Of a stretch of 64,000 nt of DNA, positions 11,376 through 25,861 are shown piece after piece; positions within the stretch are counted from its first letter, which is position 1, and each line of letters starts with the position of its first letter. The notes under the pieces are model-generated. The model was not told where the DNA came from, ran no database searches, and saw nothing but the letters and a program-made list of their open reading frames with translations. The translations under genes were made by a program, and so were the position numbers. Origin of the DNA: Maylandia zebra (taxonomy: Eukaryota; Chordata; Actinopteri; Cichliformes; Cichlidae); the NCBI RefSeq assembly GCF_041146795.1, contig NC_135176.1:25863786-25927785 (forward strand), read 5' to 3'.

Positions 11376-14300
11376 ATGACGGACTCCAAATATTTCACAA
11401 CAAACAAAAAAGGTGAGTATGATAGAGAAATTGTTTTTGTTCATGTAGACATGTTAGAGATTGGAAATCTATGGCAGTGTATATATAAACAGTACTGCCG
11501 TCAACTCTTCATCTGATTCATCTTTCAGGGGAGATCTTTGAACTGAAGGCAGAGCTGAACAATGAGAAGAAGGAGAAGAGGAAAGAGGCAGTGAAGAAGG
11601 TCATTGCTGCCATGACTGTTGGCAAAGATGTCAGGTACACTGCATTTATGACATGCGCCACACAGGTCTATAATTATAACAGTGTGATAAGATAAGCAAA
11701 TCAAAGTGACGTGGCGTCTGTGATTTCTCAGTTGCATTATGTGTTGGCACCGAATATCTTAAACAAGAAGAAAATTGTGTTGTGCTTACTGACCAACAGA
11801 CAATTGGATTAAAGTCCTTCACTCTCCTAAGTAATTCAGCTGCTGATATTTAACTCTGAGTTTTGCTTTTGGAAAGCTGATTAGTCTCATCCTCAGTAGA
11901 CTGATGTGTGGTCATTGTTTCCGGCTCTGCTTTTGTTTCCGCTGCTCTCTGCCAACTCCCAGGATATGTTCCTGGAACTGTCAGTGCTGCTAAGAGAGTA
12001 ATAGTAAATAAAAGTCTCAGTATTGTTCAGGGGGCTCACTGCTTTGCTATTGATTGCCATCGGTCAAGGAAATCAGTCATTGCAAATTAAGAGAACACAG
12101 TAGCAGAGATTAAAAAATAGGAGAGAGCAGTTGCTAAGGTACTTGGAGCTCTGGCCATTTTCACTCTTTTTATATATCTGACTAGTAGGCTCAGAAATCA
12201 GGAGGTAAAAGTGTGAATGAAAGGATGTTTTTATTACTTTCAGGCTATTCAGACATCGTTATTGATGATCACTTTGCACACAGTGTTTTTTCACAGTGTG
12301 CTAAAGCTTTACAGACATTAATTAGTCATACTACAGTTGTATGATATGTCCGTTAAGCCGATTTGTACTGATGTGAGTTCAGGACAGTTACTCATGCAGT
12401 AAATTCACAGCTAGTGTGAGAGAACATGACAGTGTCGCAACATTGTCTAGTACTCCTTTTTGAAGTCAATTTGCTTTGCTCTCAGTTCTTTGTTCCCAGA
12501 TGTAGTCAACTGCATGCAGACTGACAACCTGGAGCTGAAGAAGTTGGTGTACCTCTACTTGATGAACTACGCCAAGAGCCAGCCTGATATGGCTATAATG
12601 GCCGTTAACAGCTTCGTCAAGGCAAGACAGAGAATGAACTGTTGATTAACGGCATCCTACACTAATCTGCACTAAGGCAGTTAAATCTAAAAATACTTTT
12701 TATTGTTTTCCTGCTACCATAGTTTGTCCATGCTGTTGCACAGGATCGATCAATGGGTTTCCTACATGCCAATAGGGATTAAGATTTTTGTACAGTTTTC
12801 AGATGTGTCTTGCACACAAGCTCATGATTTGCTCCAAATTACAAAGTGAGTTAGTTTTTTAACTTTGACGCCCATTGTACCTATGTAAAATCTTTCTTCG
12901 CCTATTCCTTAGGACTGTGAGGACCCCAATCCTCTGATCAGGGCTCTTGCCGTCCGCACCATGGGTTGCATTCGGGTGGACAAGATCACAGAGTACTTGT
13001 GTGAGCCACTGAGAAAGTGCTTGAAGGATGAGGACCCATATGTGAGGAAGACTGCAGCTGTTTGTGTAGCTAAACTTCATGACATCAATGCCCAGATGGT
13101 GGAGGACCAGGGCTTCCTGGACTCCCTGAGAGATCTTATTGCTGACTCCAATCCCATGGTAGGTCTCAGTACTTTACACCTCTATCTGTATCTTTCCCAA
13201 AGTTGTGTTAGTGCTTTAAAAATGCTGTTAGTTTCCTTTGGATTACTATTAAAGAATAATTAAGTTAATATAGAGTTAATTATTGTTGAAATCATTATTG
13301 TTTCATATCTTGCATTTTAGGTTGTGGCCAATGCAGTTGCTGCGTTATCAGAGATCAGTGAGTCTCACCCCAACAGCAACCTGCTGGACCTCAATCCACA
13401 GAATATCAACAAGCTGCTGACGGCCCTCAACGAGTGCACAGAGTGGGGACAGACCTTCATCCTGGACTGCCTGTCCAACTACAACCCCAAGGATGAGCGT
13501 GAGGCTCAAAGGTAGCAGTCCTGTCAACTTTTACTTAAAACTACACCATTTGTGATATTAATCAGAGTTAGAAAAATCCTTTTAAGACCAGAGATAAGCC
13601 CAGCATTATCACTACATGACACCACTGAAAATGATGAGATTTCTGCTTCTTCTCCTCAAAGCATCTGTGAGCGTGTCACCCCCCGGCTGTCTCATGCCAA
13701 CTCAGCGGTGGTGCTGTCAGCTGTGAAGGTACTGATGAAGTTCTTGGAGCTGCTGCCCAAGGATTCTGACTACTACAACACATTGCTGAAGAAGTTATCT
13801 CCCCCACTGGTCACCTTGCTCTCCGGGGAGCCAGAGGTCCAGTATGTGGCTCTGAGGAACATCAACCTCATCGTCCAGAAGAGGTATATTGTCAGAAAGG
13901 ACAGAGAAAGGTTTCAAGTTGAGCTGCTGGGTTTAATATTAACTCTAAAAATATTTTTAATATATAGATTTTGAAATTTGGTTATTTCCTTATTGTAATT
14001 TCTTCATATTTTACTGTGTTTGTTTGTTTACACACTCTTATGACAAGCAATTGGAAGCTGGGAAAGACAGATTTCTATTTTTGTTCTCACCACCTTTTAA
14101 TGTATATTTTTTGTGTGTACACACTGAACTGAACCTTAGCACACACACAGGATAAACCTTCTTGTCTAGCAGCTTAAGGGCTATAGCAGGCAATATTACT
14201 CTATGACTGACACTTACATGCTTAGTTGCCTGCTACTTGAAAAGCATTAAATCCCTTCTTGGGATTTTTCTTTTGGACTAGGTGCCACATTATAATGTGT

Positions 14301-17300
14301 CATGTATTGATTTTGTGCAGGCCTGAGATCCTGAAGCAGGAGATCAAGGTGTTCTTTGTCAAATACAATGACCCCATCTATGTGAAACTGGAGAAACTGG
14401 ACATCATGATCCGTTTGGCTTCTCAGGCTAACATTGCCCAGGTACTTCACAGAAAACAAGACTAAAAGTATATTGTAGCAATTAATTGTTCGAAAATCTT
14501 TAACATTATTTATAGAAAGTAGTTTTAAAATGATTCACTTCTGTTCTGTGATTTGCAGGTTTTGGCTGAATTGAAGGAGTATGCCACAGAGGTAGATGTG
14601 GACTTTGTGCGTAAAGCTGTACGAGCCATCGGACGCTGTGCCATCAAAGTTGAGGTGAGAATTATGGGCCCAGTGAGCTAAAATAATGATGTGTCATTAG
14701 TAATTTAAAACTCTTTTCTGGTAGTAAAGGTGACAGATGTTTCTGTCCTGTTTCCCTTCAGCAATCGGCAGAGCGCTGTGTCAGCACTCTGCTGGACCTG
14801 ATCCAGACTAAGGTCAACTATGTGGTTCAGGAGGCTATTGTGGTCATCAGGGACATCTTCCGCAAGTACCCCAACAAGTAGGTTTCTCATTGAATGCGTG
14901 AAAAGTGTTTATCGAGTAACTATCCAGTGCTCTATATAAACCTTTTTAAAAAATTGATGGACTGTGTAGCTCACATGTGTACATGTCATTTCATGTGATG
15001 TGTAGTGTGTAGTCCGATTCTTACTTTAGAGATATGGTGTTCTTTAGGTATGAAAGCATCATTGCCACACTCTGTGAGAACCTGGATTCCTTGGATGAGC
15101 CTGACGCTCGAGCTGCCATGATCTGGATTGTTGGCGAGTATGCTGAGCGGATTGACAACGCTGATGAGTTGCTGGAGAGCTTCCTTGAGGGCTTCCATGA
15201 TGAGAGCACTCAGGTAAGTTTATTTTAAAAAAAAAAATACTCATGTAAAATAAAATACACAGATTACGATACAATATACGAGAGCAGCATTACATATTTC
15301 AGAAAGGCTAGTCTTGCTTACAAAAAAACATTGAGTTGAATTTTAACAGTTTATCTAGAATAATAAAATGTTTTCATGTATTTTATCATTTTGACTTTTT
15401 TAACAATGTCAACAATGTTCCTATGATTTGTAATTATATTGTGTATTGTTATGAATTAAATAAGAAAGGTTTCAATAATCTTATAAGATAAGATAAGATA
15501 AGATAACCTTTATTAGTCCCACACGTGGGAAATTTGTTTTGTCACAGCAGGAAGTGGACAGTGCAAAAGTTATGACGCAAAAATTAGAATACAATAAGAA
15601 TAAATACAGTACACAGCTATACAGAATAGAATAAAATAATATACTATATACAGTAGAATAAAATAGAATAAAAATATACAATAAGATAAAAATAGAATAC
15701 GAATGCTATATACAACTGAGTAAAAATACAACGATGCCAGAAAAGATTATTGCACTTAGTCTTATTGCACATGTGTGGATGTGTGTGTTTGTTCAGTTAA
15801 AGTCTTTGTTGTGGAGTCTGACAGCAGTGGGGAGGAAAGACCTGCGAAATCTCTCCGTCCCACACCGTGGGTGCCGCAGTCTCCCACTGAAGGAGCTGCT
15901 CAGTGCTGTCACAGTCTGCTGCATGGGGTGGGAGACGTTGTCCAACAGGGATGACAGCTTAGCCGCCATTCTCCTGTCACTCACCACCTCCACTGGGTCC
16001 AGAGAGCATCCCAGAACAGAGCTGGCCTTTCTGATTTATGTTTCTGTAAATATCATTAAGTGTTGTAGTCGGGGATCGACTGTTTCAAATATTTTTTGAC
16101 CTACCACAGCTATGATGAGGGGTTAGACTTTCAAAGGCATTGCATGTAAAACACAGCCATATTCCAATGGTGTGTGTGTGCTCGGACTTGCAGGTCCAGC
16201 TTACTCTGTTGACCGCCATTGTCAAGCTGTTCCTTAAGAAGCCATCAGAGACTCAGGAGCTGGTGCAGCAAGTCCTCAGCTTGGCCACTCAAGTGAGTCG
16301 TATATTTTATTCTGAAGAGGCTTTGCATGATTTTGATGACTTGTTCGGTTTCCCTCTCTCTGAGAAGTGTTTCTTTCTCTAACATATATGAAAGTATTAT
16401 TCTCAGATATGTAGCTTTCTTAGCTGCCACTTTTGTAACGACTTGTGAAACTGTGGTCCTCACAATCTTCTGGTATGTGATTTCTGCCTATGTTGAGTAT
16501 AACTTGCACAACGTGTTGACCTCCTATGCAGGACTCTGACAATCCTGACCTGCGTGACAGAGGCTACATTTATTGGCGCCTGTTGTCCACTGACCCCGTA
16601 ACCGCTAAAGAGGTGGTGTTGTCAGAGAAACCCCTAATCTCAGAGGAGACCGACCTAATAGAGCCCACCCTACTGGATGAGCTTATATGCCACATTGGTT
16701 CCCTGGCCTCTGTGTATCACAAGCCCCCCAGCGCCTTTGTGGAGGGAAGCCATGGAATCCACCGGAAGCACCTTCCTGTTCAGCACAGCAGGTCAGACAC
16801 TGTTTTCAGTGCCATACCAGTTCTACACAATGTCATGTCAGCTGCTTTTACCAGCTGTTGTTCTGGGTGCCGGACGCTGTCATGCAAAACTTTTATTGCT
16901 TTCACTACTAGTCCATTGTACTAATACATAGAGCTCATACTTTAATATATGGCTTTTTGGACATGATGGCCTGAAAGATCAGTGTAATAAAACGGTTGAA
17001 TTTTTGAAATTCTTGAAAGGAGCTTAACTTTGATAATCACACTGGCGTAAACTGATTATATTCAGATATTTCATATTGGTCGCACTTTGCTTTGCTTCCA
17101 TTTTCCATATATAAGAGGAAGTATTTATCCCTTCAGCAGTTCAGTTCTGTTGCATGGAAAATTTGCAAATTGGCCAGGAAGGTCAGTTCATGAAAATGTG
17201 TCATATGTCGAAATTGTGAGATAAAATTACACAACCTGTAATTGTTGAGGAGTAGATTTTGCTTGATCCCTGGTGTTTATAAGCAGAAACACTATAGTGG

Positions 17301-20300
17301 CTATCGTTGTACTTGTACCACTTCATAATTTCCAGGAATGTGCCCGTATTGATCTGTTTGACAACAAGCAGCTGAGTCTAAAGTCTAAACTGTTAAAATT
17401 AGTGCTACTTAAAAAAAAAAAAAGTAATTGGTGTGAGTGGTTTGATGTTTTTAAGATAAAGACAGAGTTTCTTATTCATCCAGCAGTTTAAAATGCAGTC
17501 TTCTGGTTTCAAAGCATTTGGTTTGGTTTCAAGAAAATGTTGGATAATACTTATTAATGTGATATTGTATGTTGTATATGTGAGCTGAGAACTGTTCAAT
17601 TTGTTAATCATAGCTCAGTTTATGCTTTAAACTAGTTTCGAAAACAGGACATTGCCCAACTCTTAAGATATTGCCTCATGCCCCACTGATGTTGAAGAGT
17701 CAGGCAAAATCTTGTGTGAAAGAAGAATCTACAACAGGAAGCTGTGGACTTGAGGACTTTTAGATGAATTTCCGTTGAAGTGGATGTACTGTATTTGTCC
17801 CAGTTTAATAAGGAAATGTATTTACATAATGGAAACAAGTTTTATGATATAAAAAATTTGACATTTCTGTTCCAACACAGTGCTGTAGCACAAGGCCCTC
17901 TTTAGCAGTGTGCTTGTTTGCTGCTAGTTTAGCTCACAAGGTGAGATGGAAATCTCATGCAGCAGCCTGGACCCAATGGCCCTTTACTGCTCATCTTTGC
18001 CCACCTGCCTTCTTGTCTACTCTCCAGTAAATCTACTAAATGCAATAAAAACCTCCCCCAAATATAATGTTTAACTTCCTAGGACCTGGCGTCCACATAT
18101 GTGGACATCACATTTTGGGTTATTTCGACCAAAATACTTAATTTTGCTCTACAAGGGACTGACATCCACCTACAAGGACAATATACTGCCACTGTTCTAT
18201 CAAAATTTTAAACAAATATCCTCATATGTGGCTCTCATTTTTCTAAAAAACAAAAATCAGGTAAAAAACAAAACAAGAACTGGTAATTCTTTTGTTTTTA
18301 CATTCATTGGGTCCCAATATGCCCAAATATCAAAGTTAAATTAAAAATGCATGCCTTAGGAGGTTAAAGAAAGTTGTTGCCATGCTTCATAACTAAAGAT
18401 TCTACTATTTTGCATTCTTTCATAATTTTCCAGTGATCTGTGATACTTTTGGAGCTCTTAGGATTTGAGTTTCCAAGTACATTTCATTTACCAGTCTACT
18501 GTTTTGCCTTACGACAGCATCGACACAGGTGAGAGCCCAGTGAGCGGTGGGCCAGCAGCAGCCATGGACCAGCCACATGTCATTCCCAGTCAGGGTGACC
18601 TGTTGGGTGATCTGCTGAACCTGGACCTGGGTCCTCCAGTCAATGTGCCCCAGGTCTCCTCCATGCAGATGGGTGCGGTGGACCTTCTGGGAGGAGGCCT
18701 TGACAGTTTGGTGAGCATGAGCATATTTATGCACACTTACTTTACTAAATTTAGGTAAAGATCCACTGAGCGATTGCACTTAATTGTCATTGCAGCAATG
18801 GGTCTTACGTGTTTGGCACATTGTATGGAATAATAATAGACGTTTATACTGTATTCAAGCTTTGACTCCCATTAGATCCTTCTATAGTTTACCAGTGCTG
18901 GTTACGTGATGCTACCTAGTGGTTATCACCATTCATTTTAATGACTCTTTCATCACATTAAGGAGGAAAGAGGCTGTGCAGGCAGTTGTAAAACATCTGG
19001 AAAGCTGAAATTTTCCCAAAAGAAATGGGTATATGATGAAAAGTTAGTTTTTCTTTGTTCCTCCTTAGGATTGTTATAGTTGAAGAAGACCTGTTCAGAT
19101 CTTGTACCTGCTGACACCATTTTCTTTTCTACTGGGTTTTATGTGTTCATGCAAGTGCGCTTGTGATAAAAAGTAACTGTTATGCTCATATGCTGTATCT
19201 TGCTGTAACACAAATTTAAAATGTTTTAATACCGTAACATTGGCTCATAAACATGTTACTAGGTATTTGTCTTCTATTACCACTTCTCCGAGCTGCCGGA
19301 ATATCTGGATTTCTTCATAATCTCCTTGCAGAGTGATTTTTTTTTTTTTTTTAATGTCTAACCTACAATGCAGAGATTAATATTTCCCAGAAAGTGAGGG
19401 CTCCTCTTGATGGGTTATGGTTGCTAAGAAAGTCTCTGTCTCTGTCTTTGTGTCTTTGGTCTGTCGATAATGTTTGGATGCTGTCTTTGGTGGCCTCTCC
19501 TCTCTCCTGTAGCTGGGGGGAGACCTGGGCGGAGGTGTTGGGGGAAGTCCAGCAGTAAGTCAAGCCCTTCTGTTTGGCCGTCTGCATGCTGCATGCTTCC
19601 TGAATTTAACCCACCACACTCGTCTTACTCACGCATTTTTCAACAAGATGACCACACGGATGTTTTGAATGTTTTAGCCCATTTAAGTCTTTGATGGGAC
19701 ACACAAAGGCATACAGGGGCAAACTGAAAGCCTTCTCCTTCTGTCAGACATCAGGATGAATACATCACTTAGTTCTCTTTCTCACTTCCTGTTAAGACCT
19801 TCCTTAAATATTCATAGTGTGGGAATGCAGTAGACATTATATTTATGGTCATTTTTGGGGGTGGGGGGGTGGTGGTGACATGGCCACTGACACCATTTAT
19901 AGGCTTTAAAGAAAGGAAGAGGTCATTGTGTAGTAATGAGGACGCAACAGATTTTACTGTGTTGTAGAGCCATTCATAGACTAGAAACCTCTTTTCTAAA
20001 TCCTTTGTAATTTTTTGGGCAACCAATAATTACAACCACCTTATGAAAATAGTAGATTTTCATATTTTCCATCAATATCACTTTCAATATATCAATATAT
20101 CATAATTTTTTCCATCAATTTGAACATATAAAAATATACACAGAACTGATATATTTGTTTATGCCCTCTTTTCCATACTCTTGTATGATTTTATACATTG
20201 TAAGAGGCTTAGTTAATATGATGTTAATTTGGACTTCTAATGTATTTTTTCAAATAATATTTTTTATAACAAATGGGCTCAAACAGGCAAAACAAAATTT

Positions 20301-23300
20301 TTACTCTTTTAAATTAATCTCACATTTGATTTTTTTGATTTGGCTAATCGTGATTTTGATGTGATTGAAATCTTGTTTTTGTTTTTTTTCTTCATAATCA
20401 CAAAGACCAAATCAGTTGCTTCTTCCGTTGTTCTGGTCTAAGATTTTATTTTCTGTGTGACCCGTTTAGTAGATTTTAGTAAATTTCTCAAGTCTTCTGC
20501 GATACTTCATAAAATTATACTTTATTAGATTGTGTTTTGTGTGTGTTTTTGTTGTGATTTTTGTTGCAGGTGGGACAAAATTTTATCCCGTCATCAGTCC
20601 CCAACACTTTTGCTCCTTCACCTACACCTGCACCTCCTGCCACCAGCAGTGGCCTCAACGACTTATTTGAGCTTTCCACAGGCATGGCCATCACCACAGG
20701 AGGCTATGCAGTCCCCAAAGCAGTGAGTTCACGCAACTTTTTCTTGGAAGGTGTAACGTAAGTAAAACACTGTCTGTGTTATTGACTGCAGTTGTACTTT
20801 TTACCAGGTATGGCTTCCTGCAGTGAAAGCTAAAGGGCTCGAGATCTCTGGAACATTCTCTCGCCGTCAGGGTCACATGTACATGGACATGACTTTCACC
20901 AACAAAGCCCTACAACACATGACCGACTTTGCTATCCAGTTTAACAAGAACAGGTCAGTGATCTGACTCAACAGGAATGTCATGTCGTTGCTTATTGCAC
21001 TCTTTCAGAAACGTTTTAAAACTAACTTTAATATTAATATATGTTTCTGCAGTTTTGGGGTGATCCCCACCAGTCCTCTGCCCGTTCATACTCCACTGAT
21101 GCCCAATCAGAGTATTGAGATCTCTTTGCCTCTTAACACCATTGGGCCAGTTATGAAGATGGACCCTCTCAATAATCTTCAGGTACAGCAGCACACAGTG
21201 GCCACACATTTTATCAGCAGTGGAACACATTTAAAGACCTGGCCAGGGACAGGTGTCTTGCTTTTTCTGTCTCTCTGAAATGTGTGTTTTGTTTTGTTTG
21301 GTTTTTTTTAATTATTATTTAGTGTGACATGGCCATTAGTTCAGAAATAATTTCTCAGCATCTTGCAAAAAATGAAAATTCCAGGGTGTTTGCACTCAGT
21401 ACAAGAATTGGAAACTGAGAAAAACAGCTAGCCCTCATAAAATATATTTTAGAAACTGATGTTTAGTTTACAGTTTTAACCTGATTGAATGCAAATGTTG
21501 GTATATTGGTTGTTATACTCAAGATGTCAAACTTACCATGTTCTCTTGTCTTTCCTATAGGTGGCTGTAAAGAACAGCATTGATGTGTTCTACTTCAGCG
21601 TACTCATCCCTCTCAATGTATTCTTTGTTGAGGATGGAAAAATGGGTAAAATTCTTAAAACCTTTTAAAACAGCAACAACAGTGTGGTACTATTCCTTAA
21701 ATGGCTAATTATATTCCTCACAGCTATTGAAGCTTGACAAACATTGCTGTTACTTGGGAAATGTATATTCAGTCTGCTTTTGGGCTGTAAAAGTATGTTA
21801 TAGGCAACTGAAACCTACCTTATTGTGAAGTGTAATTTCTATGGAATGAAAAGAATTCCTTCATCCCTAATAATAGATCTGAATAGAATCAAACAAAACA
21901 GTAAATCATTTAAAGGGCTTTGAATTATCAATGTCAGTGGTTTGAAACATCCAACACTTTCTACATCACTGCTGTCGGATATTTTGTTTTTTCTTCTTCA
22001 GAGCGACAGGTGTTCCTGGCTACTTGGAAAGACATCCCAAATGAGAATGAGCTACAGTATCAGATAAAGGACTGCCACCTTAATGCAGGTAGACAAATTT
22101 GTCAAAAATCTCATGAGCATGTTAAATTATTTTTACCTGCTTGTTTATTGTTTTCTTTCTCGTCCTCATAACTTGGCTCTATACTTCTTTATTTGGTAGT
22201 TTCTCTAACATATCAAAATATTAGACAATGCTTTTACTCGTGCAAAATATGGCAAATGGCACAATGATGCATTTTTGAAGTAGTTTTTCTTTGTTTCAAT
22301 GATTGAATACAATTTAAGCTAACCATATCATCAGCGTGGTTGCATTAAATATATAGATGACTGATTAACACATTCTCAGCTCAGTGTTTAAAAACCTCTG
22401 TTATTTTTAAGACATCAAAAATACTCCAACTTATCCAAAAAGCCTTATTTCTCTCTGTTTTCTTTCTCCACCCGCATGCTTATCTTTGGATACTCTTTCT
22501 TTTTAACCAATGCTGAACATCTCCTTTCCTTTAAAAAAGTTCACAATATTTTTGCCACTATAATCCTAGTATTCTGATAGCTAAAAGTTGACCAAAGCAG
22601 TACTACTTTCAGAATATCTGTCCAGCTTTACTGACATCTAAAGGTTGAAGTTGATTAAAATCCTCACAAACCTAGTTTACCCTTTGCCAGTAGTGGACTT
22701 TGTATTAGCCCATGCATACATTAGTGTGAGTTCCTTAAAGTGATTATGGTTCCAGTAGTGATAGCACCCTCTTGTGTGTGTGTTTTTATGTGGCTTCTGA
22801 AATGTGAGTGAGGTGTAATCATAATCTGAGAAACCTTCCGGTCTTGCAGACACAGTTTCAGGGAAGCTGCAGAATAACAATATCTACACCATTGCCAAGA
22901 GAAATGTAGAAGGCCAAGACATGCTCTACCAGTCCCTGAAGCTAACCAATGGCATCTGGATCCTGGCTGAGCTCCGCATTCAACCTGGCAACCCCAACTA
23001 CACGGTATAGCATCACAAGATTTACATTTTGACGCGCTGTTCTGGGTTTTAAAAAGTAATGAGGAAAGTTTCACCTTCGCTTACAAAGATTTTCTTGTTT
23101 TAGCTGACCACCAGTTAAAAGTTCAAAGTAACTATAAATACAGTGAAAATCAGTAAGTCATGGTATAGAATATAGTGAATCCAGAAAATAACCAGTATTT
23201 ATTTATTTATTTTAACTTATACTACTCGAAAAGCAGCTAATGATTTTCAAATAATTACTGGTTATTTGTGTTAATGAGCTGATCATTTCAGTTGTGGACA

Positions 23301-23682
23301 AAAAGTGAGAATGCTGTAATAAAATGGTAAGGGAATACAATTACACAGCACTACCCTTCAGTAGGGGAAGCACGCTACAATATTCGTACAAGATCCTGAC
23401 CCACATCCTGACCTTCCTTGTACACAGCACAAATCCTCAAAGTAAAATGGGAAAAGCACTGTCAATAACATCCCTCATTCCAGTTTTACTCCTTTATTCC
23501 TCAGTTGGTCAGTATAAGCAGTGTAAACAGAGCTGTGATTGAGCATCTTTATAAATGTGTGAGTGAGTGCGTCTCCCTTTATAACTCTGCTCTCCTTTTG
23601 TCCACAGCTCTCTCTGAAGTGTCGGGCTCCAGAAGTGTCTCAGTACGTCTACCAGATGTACGATTCTGTGCTGAAGAATTGA
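11376..23682 (+). CDS. ap2b1: AP-2 complex subunit beta (beta2-adaptin), complete coding region
   Basis: Large subunit of the AP-2 heterotetramer at the plasma membrane; it binds clathrin and dileucine cargo during endocytosis. Exons: 11376-11412, 11529-11634, 12486-12621, 12913-13158, 13321-13511, 13662-13883, 14321-14441, 14559-14654, 14762-14877, 15048-15213, 16194-16292, 16532-16791, 18518-18710, 19513-19554, 20570-20722, 20808-20953, 21053-21182, 21561-21645, 22002-22088, 22850-23004, 23608-23682. They sum to 2862 nt, 953 residues and a stop, without a phase error. The start [20 protein letters not shown], the HEAT-repeat trunk (to about residue 590), the hinge with clathrin-box-like LLNLDLGPP, and the ear ending [18 protein letters not shown] follow. 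NKKGE and [14 protein letters not shown] favour AP2B1 over AP1B1. The 42-nt exon 19513-19554 ([14 protein letters not shown]) looks like the known 14-residue alternative exon. The intron 12622-12912 has a GC donor. Confidence 0.96.
15481..16085 (-). mobile_element. 5'-truncated LINE, Rex1/CR1-L2-like 3' end
   Basis: The minus-strand frame 15793-15993 reads [20 protein letters not shown], then [20 protein letters not shown], the C-terminal block of a common teleost LINE. The 3' end on the minus strand is (TTATC)n at 15481-15500, preceded by a CCCACACGTGGGA palindrome. It sits in the ap2b1 intron 15214-16193, antisense to the gene. The Rex1 name is tentative. Confidence 0.65.
16792..18070. other. 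ap2b1 intron sequence without recognised feature
   Basis: First part of the 1.7-kb hinge intron. AT-rich, with an A-run at 17411-17423. No coding or repeat structure that I can name. Confidence 0.5.
18071..18367. mobile_element. Short piggyBac-like non-autonomous element (MITE)
   Basis: About 290 bp between TTAA at 18071-18074 and TTAA at 18364-18367. The inner ends CTTCCTAGG and CCTTAGGAGG form a near-matching inverted repeat. TTAA flanks point to piggyBac-type insertion. No transposase. Confidence 0.5.
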
Positions 23683-25547
23683 CGCACTTCACCACTTGCC
23701 GACTCTGCTTCATCCTGACAACAAACCGCAGTGTTTTTTTTGTTTTGTTTTGTTTTTTTTATTTTATTTTTTTGTATGTGCAGCTGACTGCCAAAACAAG
23801 AGAATCCAAACAGTAAAAGATGGATACTAAGCAATTTTGGAGATTGTGTTTTTCCTCAAAGTGATCAACAGGGTAAATGTGAGATGAGACAAAGGGTATT
23901 GGGAGTGATTATCAAGCGTACTGTTGACATTTCCTTTATTTTGGCAGTTGAAAGCATCATTAAAATCCTCTTAATTCTACCCCCTATTTTTACATCTCAG
24001 TGAAAACCATTCCATCCTTAACATTACGTCTTATTGTTGTGAAGATGTGATTAATGATGAAATTGTCCTGAGTGGGGACTTGCTTTGTTCAGCTCGCACT
24101 TCTTTTAATTTAGATCCACTTTTGACGCTTTCTTTGCTTCAGTTGTACCTCCAGAGTCACAGCAGTATTCTGTTGTTTTGAGACCAGAAACGTCTGTCTG
24201 ACTGCTTCTGCCACATCTGGTGGGATCACTTACAATTTGTGCAATTTGTTTAGAAACAAATGTCAACTTTTCTCCCCTTACTGTGAAGCATTGTACACTA
24301 ATTGAGAAACTTAGCGATAAGTTAGCAACCCTGTAATTGCAAAATCTAGGCATTTCATTGTTTCCTTATGCCATTTATGGTCTTTCTGGCAGAGGCGTTT
24401 ACAACCATCCGGTCTTCACAAAGCTCTAAATCCTTTTAATGACACTCCACCTTATCCTTTTCTTGTTAAAGCGTTCGTAAGCAGTTCGCTGTGCTGGTTC
24501 TGATATTAAACAACTTCAGTATAACATTTTATGAAGTGCTCTTCAAAAATTAAATAAATCCATAAGCAAAGGAAAAGTTACACTGTTTAGTCTTCTGATG
24601 AGCAGGTGGCATAAAGGACATTGATGGGTTTAAATTCTTAAAGTTTTACAACCACTACAAAAGCAAGAGCAGCCAATTTTGTGTTCACACTCCAGTGCCA
24701 CTCTGTTTCCGGTTATTTGCTTGACACGATTTTTTTTTTTTCTTCTCCTCCTCCTCTTTTCTGAAACGGTCCCATTTACTGCAGCCACACTTTTCACAAC
24801 TATATTTTCATTCCTATTTATTGTGCATCTACCTCTGTGTGTTTTCTTTTCACAGGTGTTATTGTTGCATTAGTTTCATTTCCTTGATGTGCTTTACATG
24901 TCATTTGAATGCCAGTGTTTTTATTTTTTATTTTCTTGGGGGGATTTTCATGTAATGCTAAACTGTGGGAAATCCGCCAAGTCAGATTCACAGGACCACA
25001 CATTTACAAAAATGAATTGCCAAGTTTATTTTTATTACTCTCAAAAGAATCCTTATAAAGTTGGCATAGTGTGAGCTATATGAACATTAGAGTACATATA
25101 CCCAAACCCCCAGAGTTGTACTGTAGGCCAGTAATGGTGTAGTAAGAAAATGTTTAGTAACTATGTATAAAAATGAAGCAAAAATGCTTTCTCCCTATCC
25201 CAGTGTGTCAGTTGTGTTGGTGACGTACATGAGATGAGAACATTAATGTGCCTGCATGAGCTCGCTGTCATTTTACCCTTTCTTAATTTCAGCTGTGGAT
25301 TTCCTCAAGTCTGAAATTCTGCTCCTAACCTACGTTTCATTGTAGATCCCATTAGTTTTTTATTTGTTTGTTTTTTTTCTAAACACAGCATCGTCTTAAA
25401 CACACTCCTGCAAATAGAAATGTTTCCAGCAGCACAGAATGTGGGCCGAGGTCGGTCACGGCATCTTATGAAATGGAAAAGTTTGTGTCATTGCTGTAAG
25501 CTTGTTGTAAATGATTTGTTACTGTCACAGTACCACATCTTGTGTCA
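23683..25547 (+). other. Probable ap2b1 3' UTR
   Basis: Gene-free sequence between the ap2b1 stop and the polyadenylation signal. It includes T-rich runs near 23730-23770 and 24730-24750. Vertebrate ap2b1 transcripts have long 3' UTRs; its extent here is inferred. Confidence 0.5.
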
Positions 25548-25553
25548 ATAAAT
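25548..25553 (+). terminator. Likely ap2b1 polyadenylation signal AATAAA
   Basis: AATAAA about 1.87 kb after the ap2b1 stop, followed by a GT-rich stretch (GGTGGTGGTGCATGGTTGTTG). The intervening 23683-25547 shows no other gene and is read as a long 3' UTR. Confidence 0.55.
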
Positions 25554-25861
25554 CGTCAAATCCTTGGTGGTGGTGCATGGTTGTTGTTTTTTTATTTTTA
25601 TTTGTGTGTTTTGTAAGTCATGTGCAGCACAGCAGACCTGAAAAAGGGGGTGAGTGGTACAGAGGACTGCAGGTGGAAGATAAAGGGTATCCTTTCGTTA
25701 CCTTTCATCTCCATGTTGAGGAAGTTGCTTTGGCTTTCTGTTTATCAGAAACATGAGAGCAAAGAGGGCTGCATCTCTACCGTGCTGTGGATTCTTGCTA
25801 AGAGACTTAATCACACTCAAAAGTCTCCCAGAATTAAATAGTTGCCCGAAAGTACACTATT

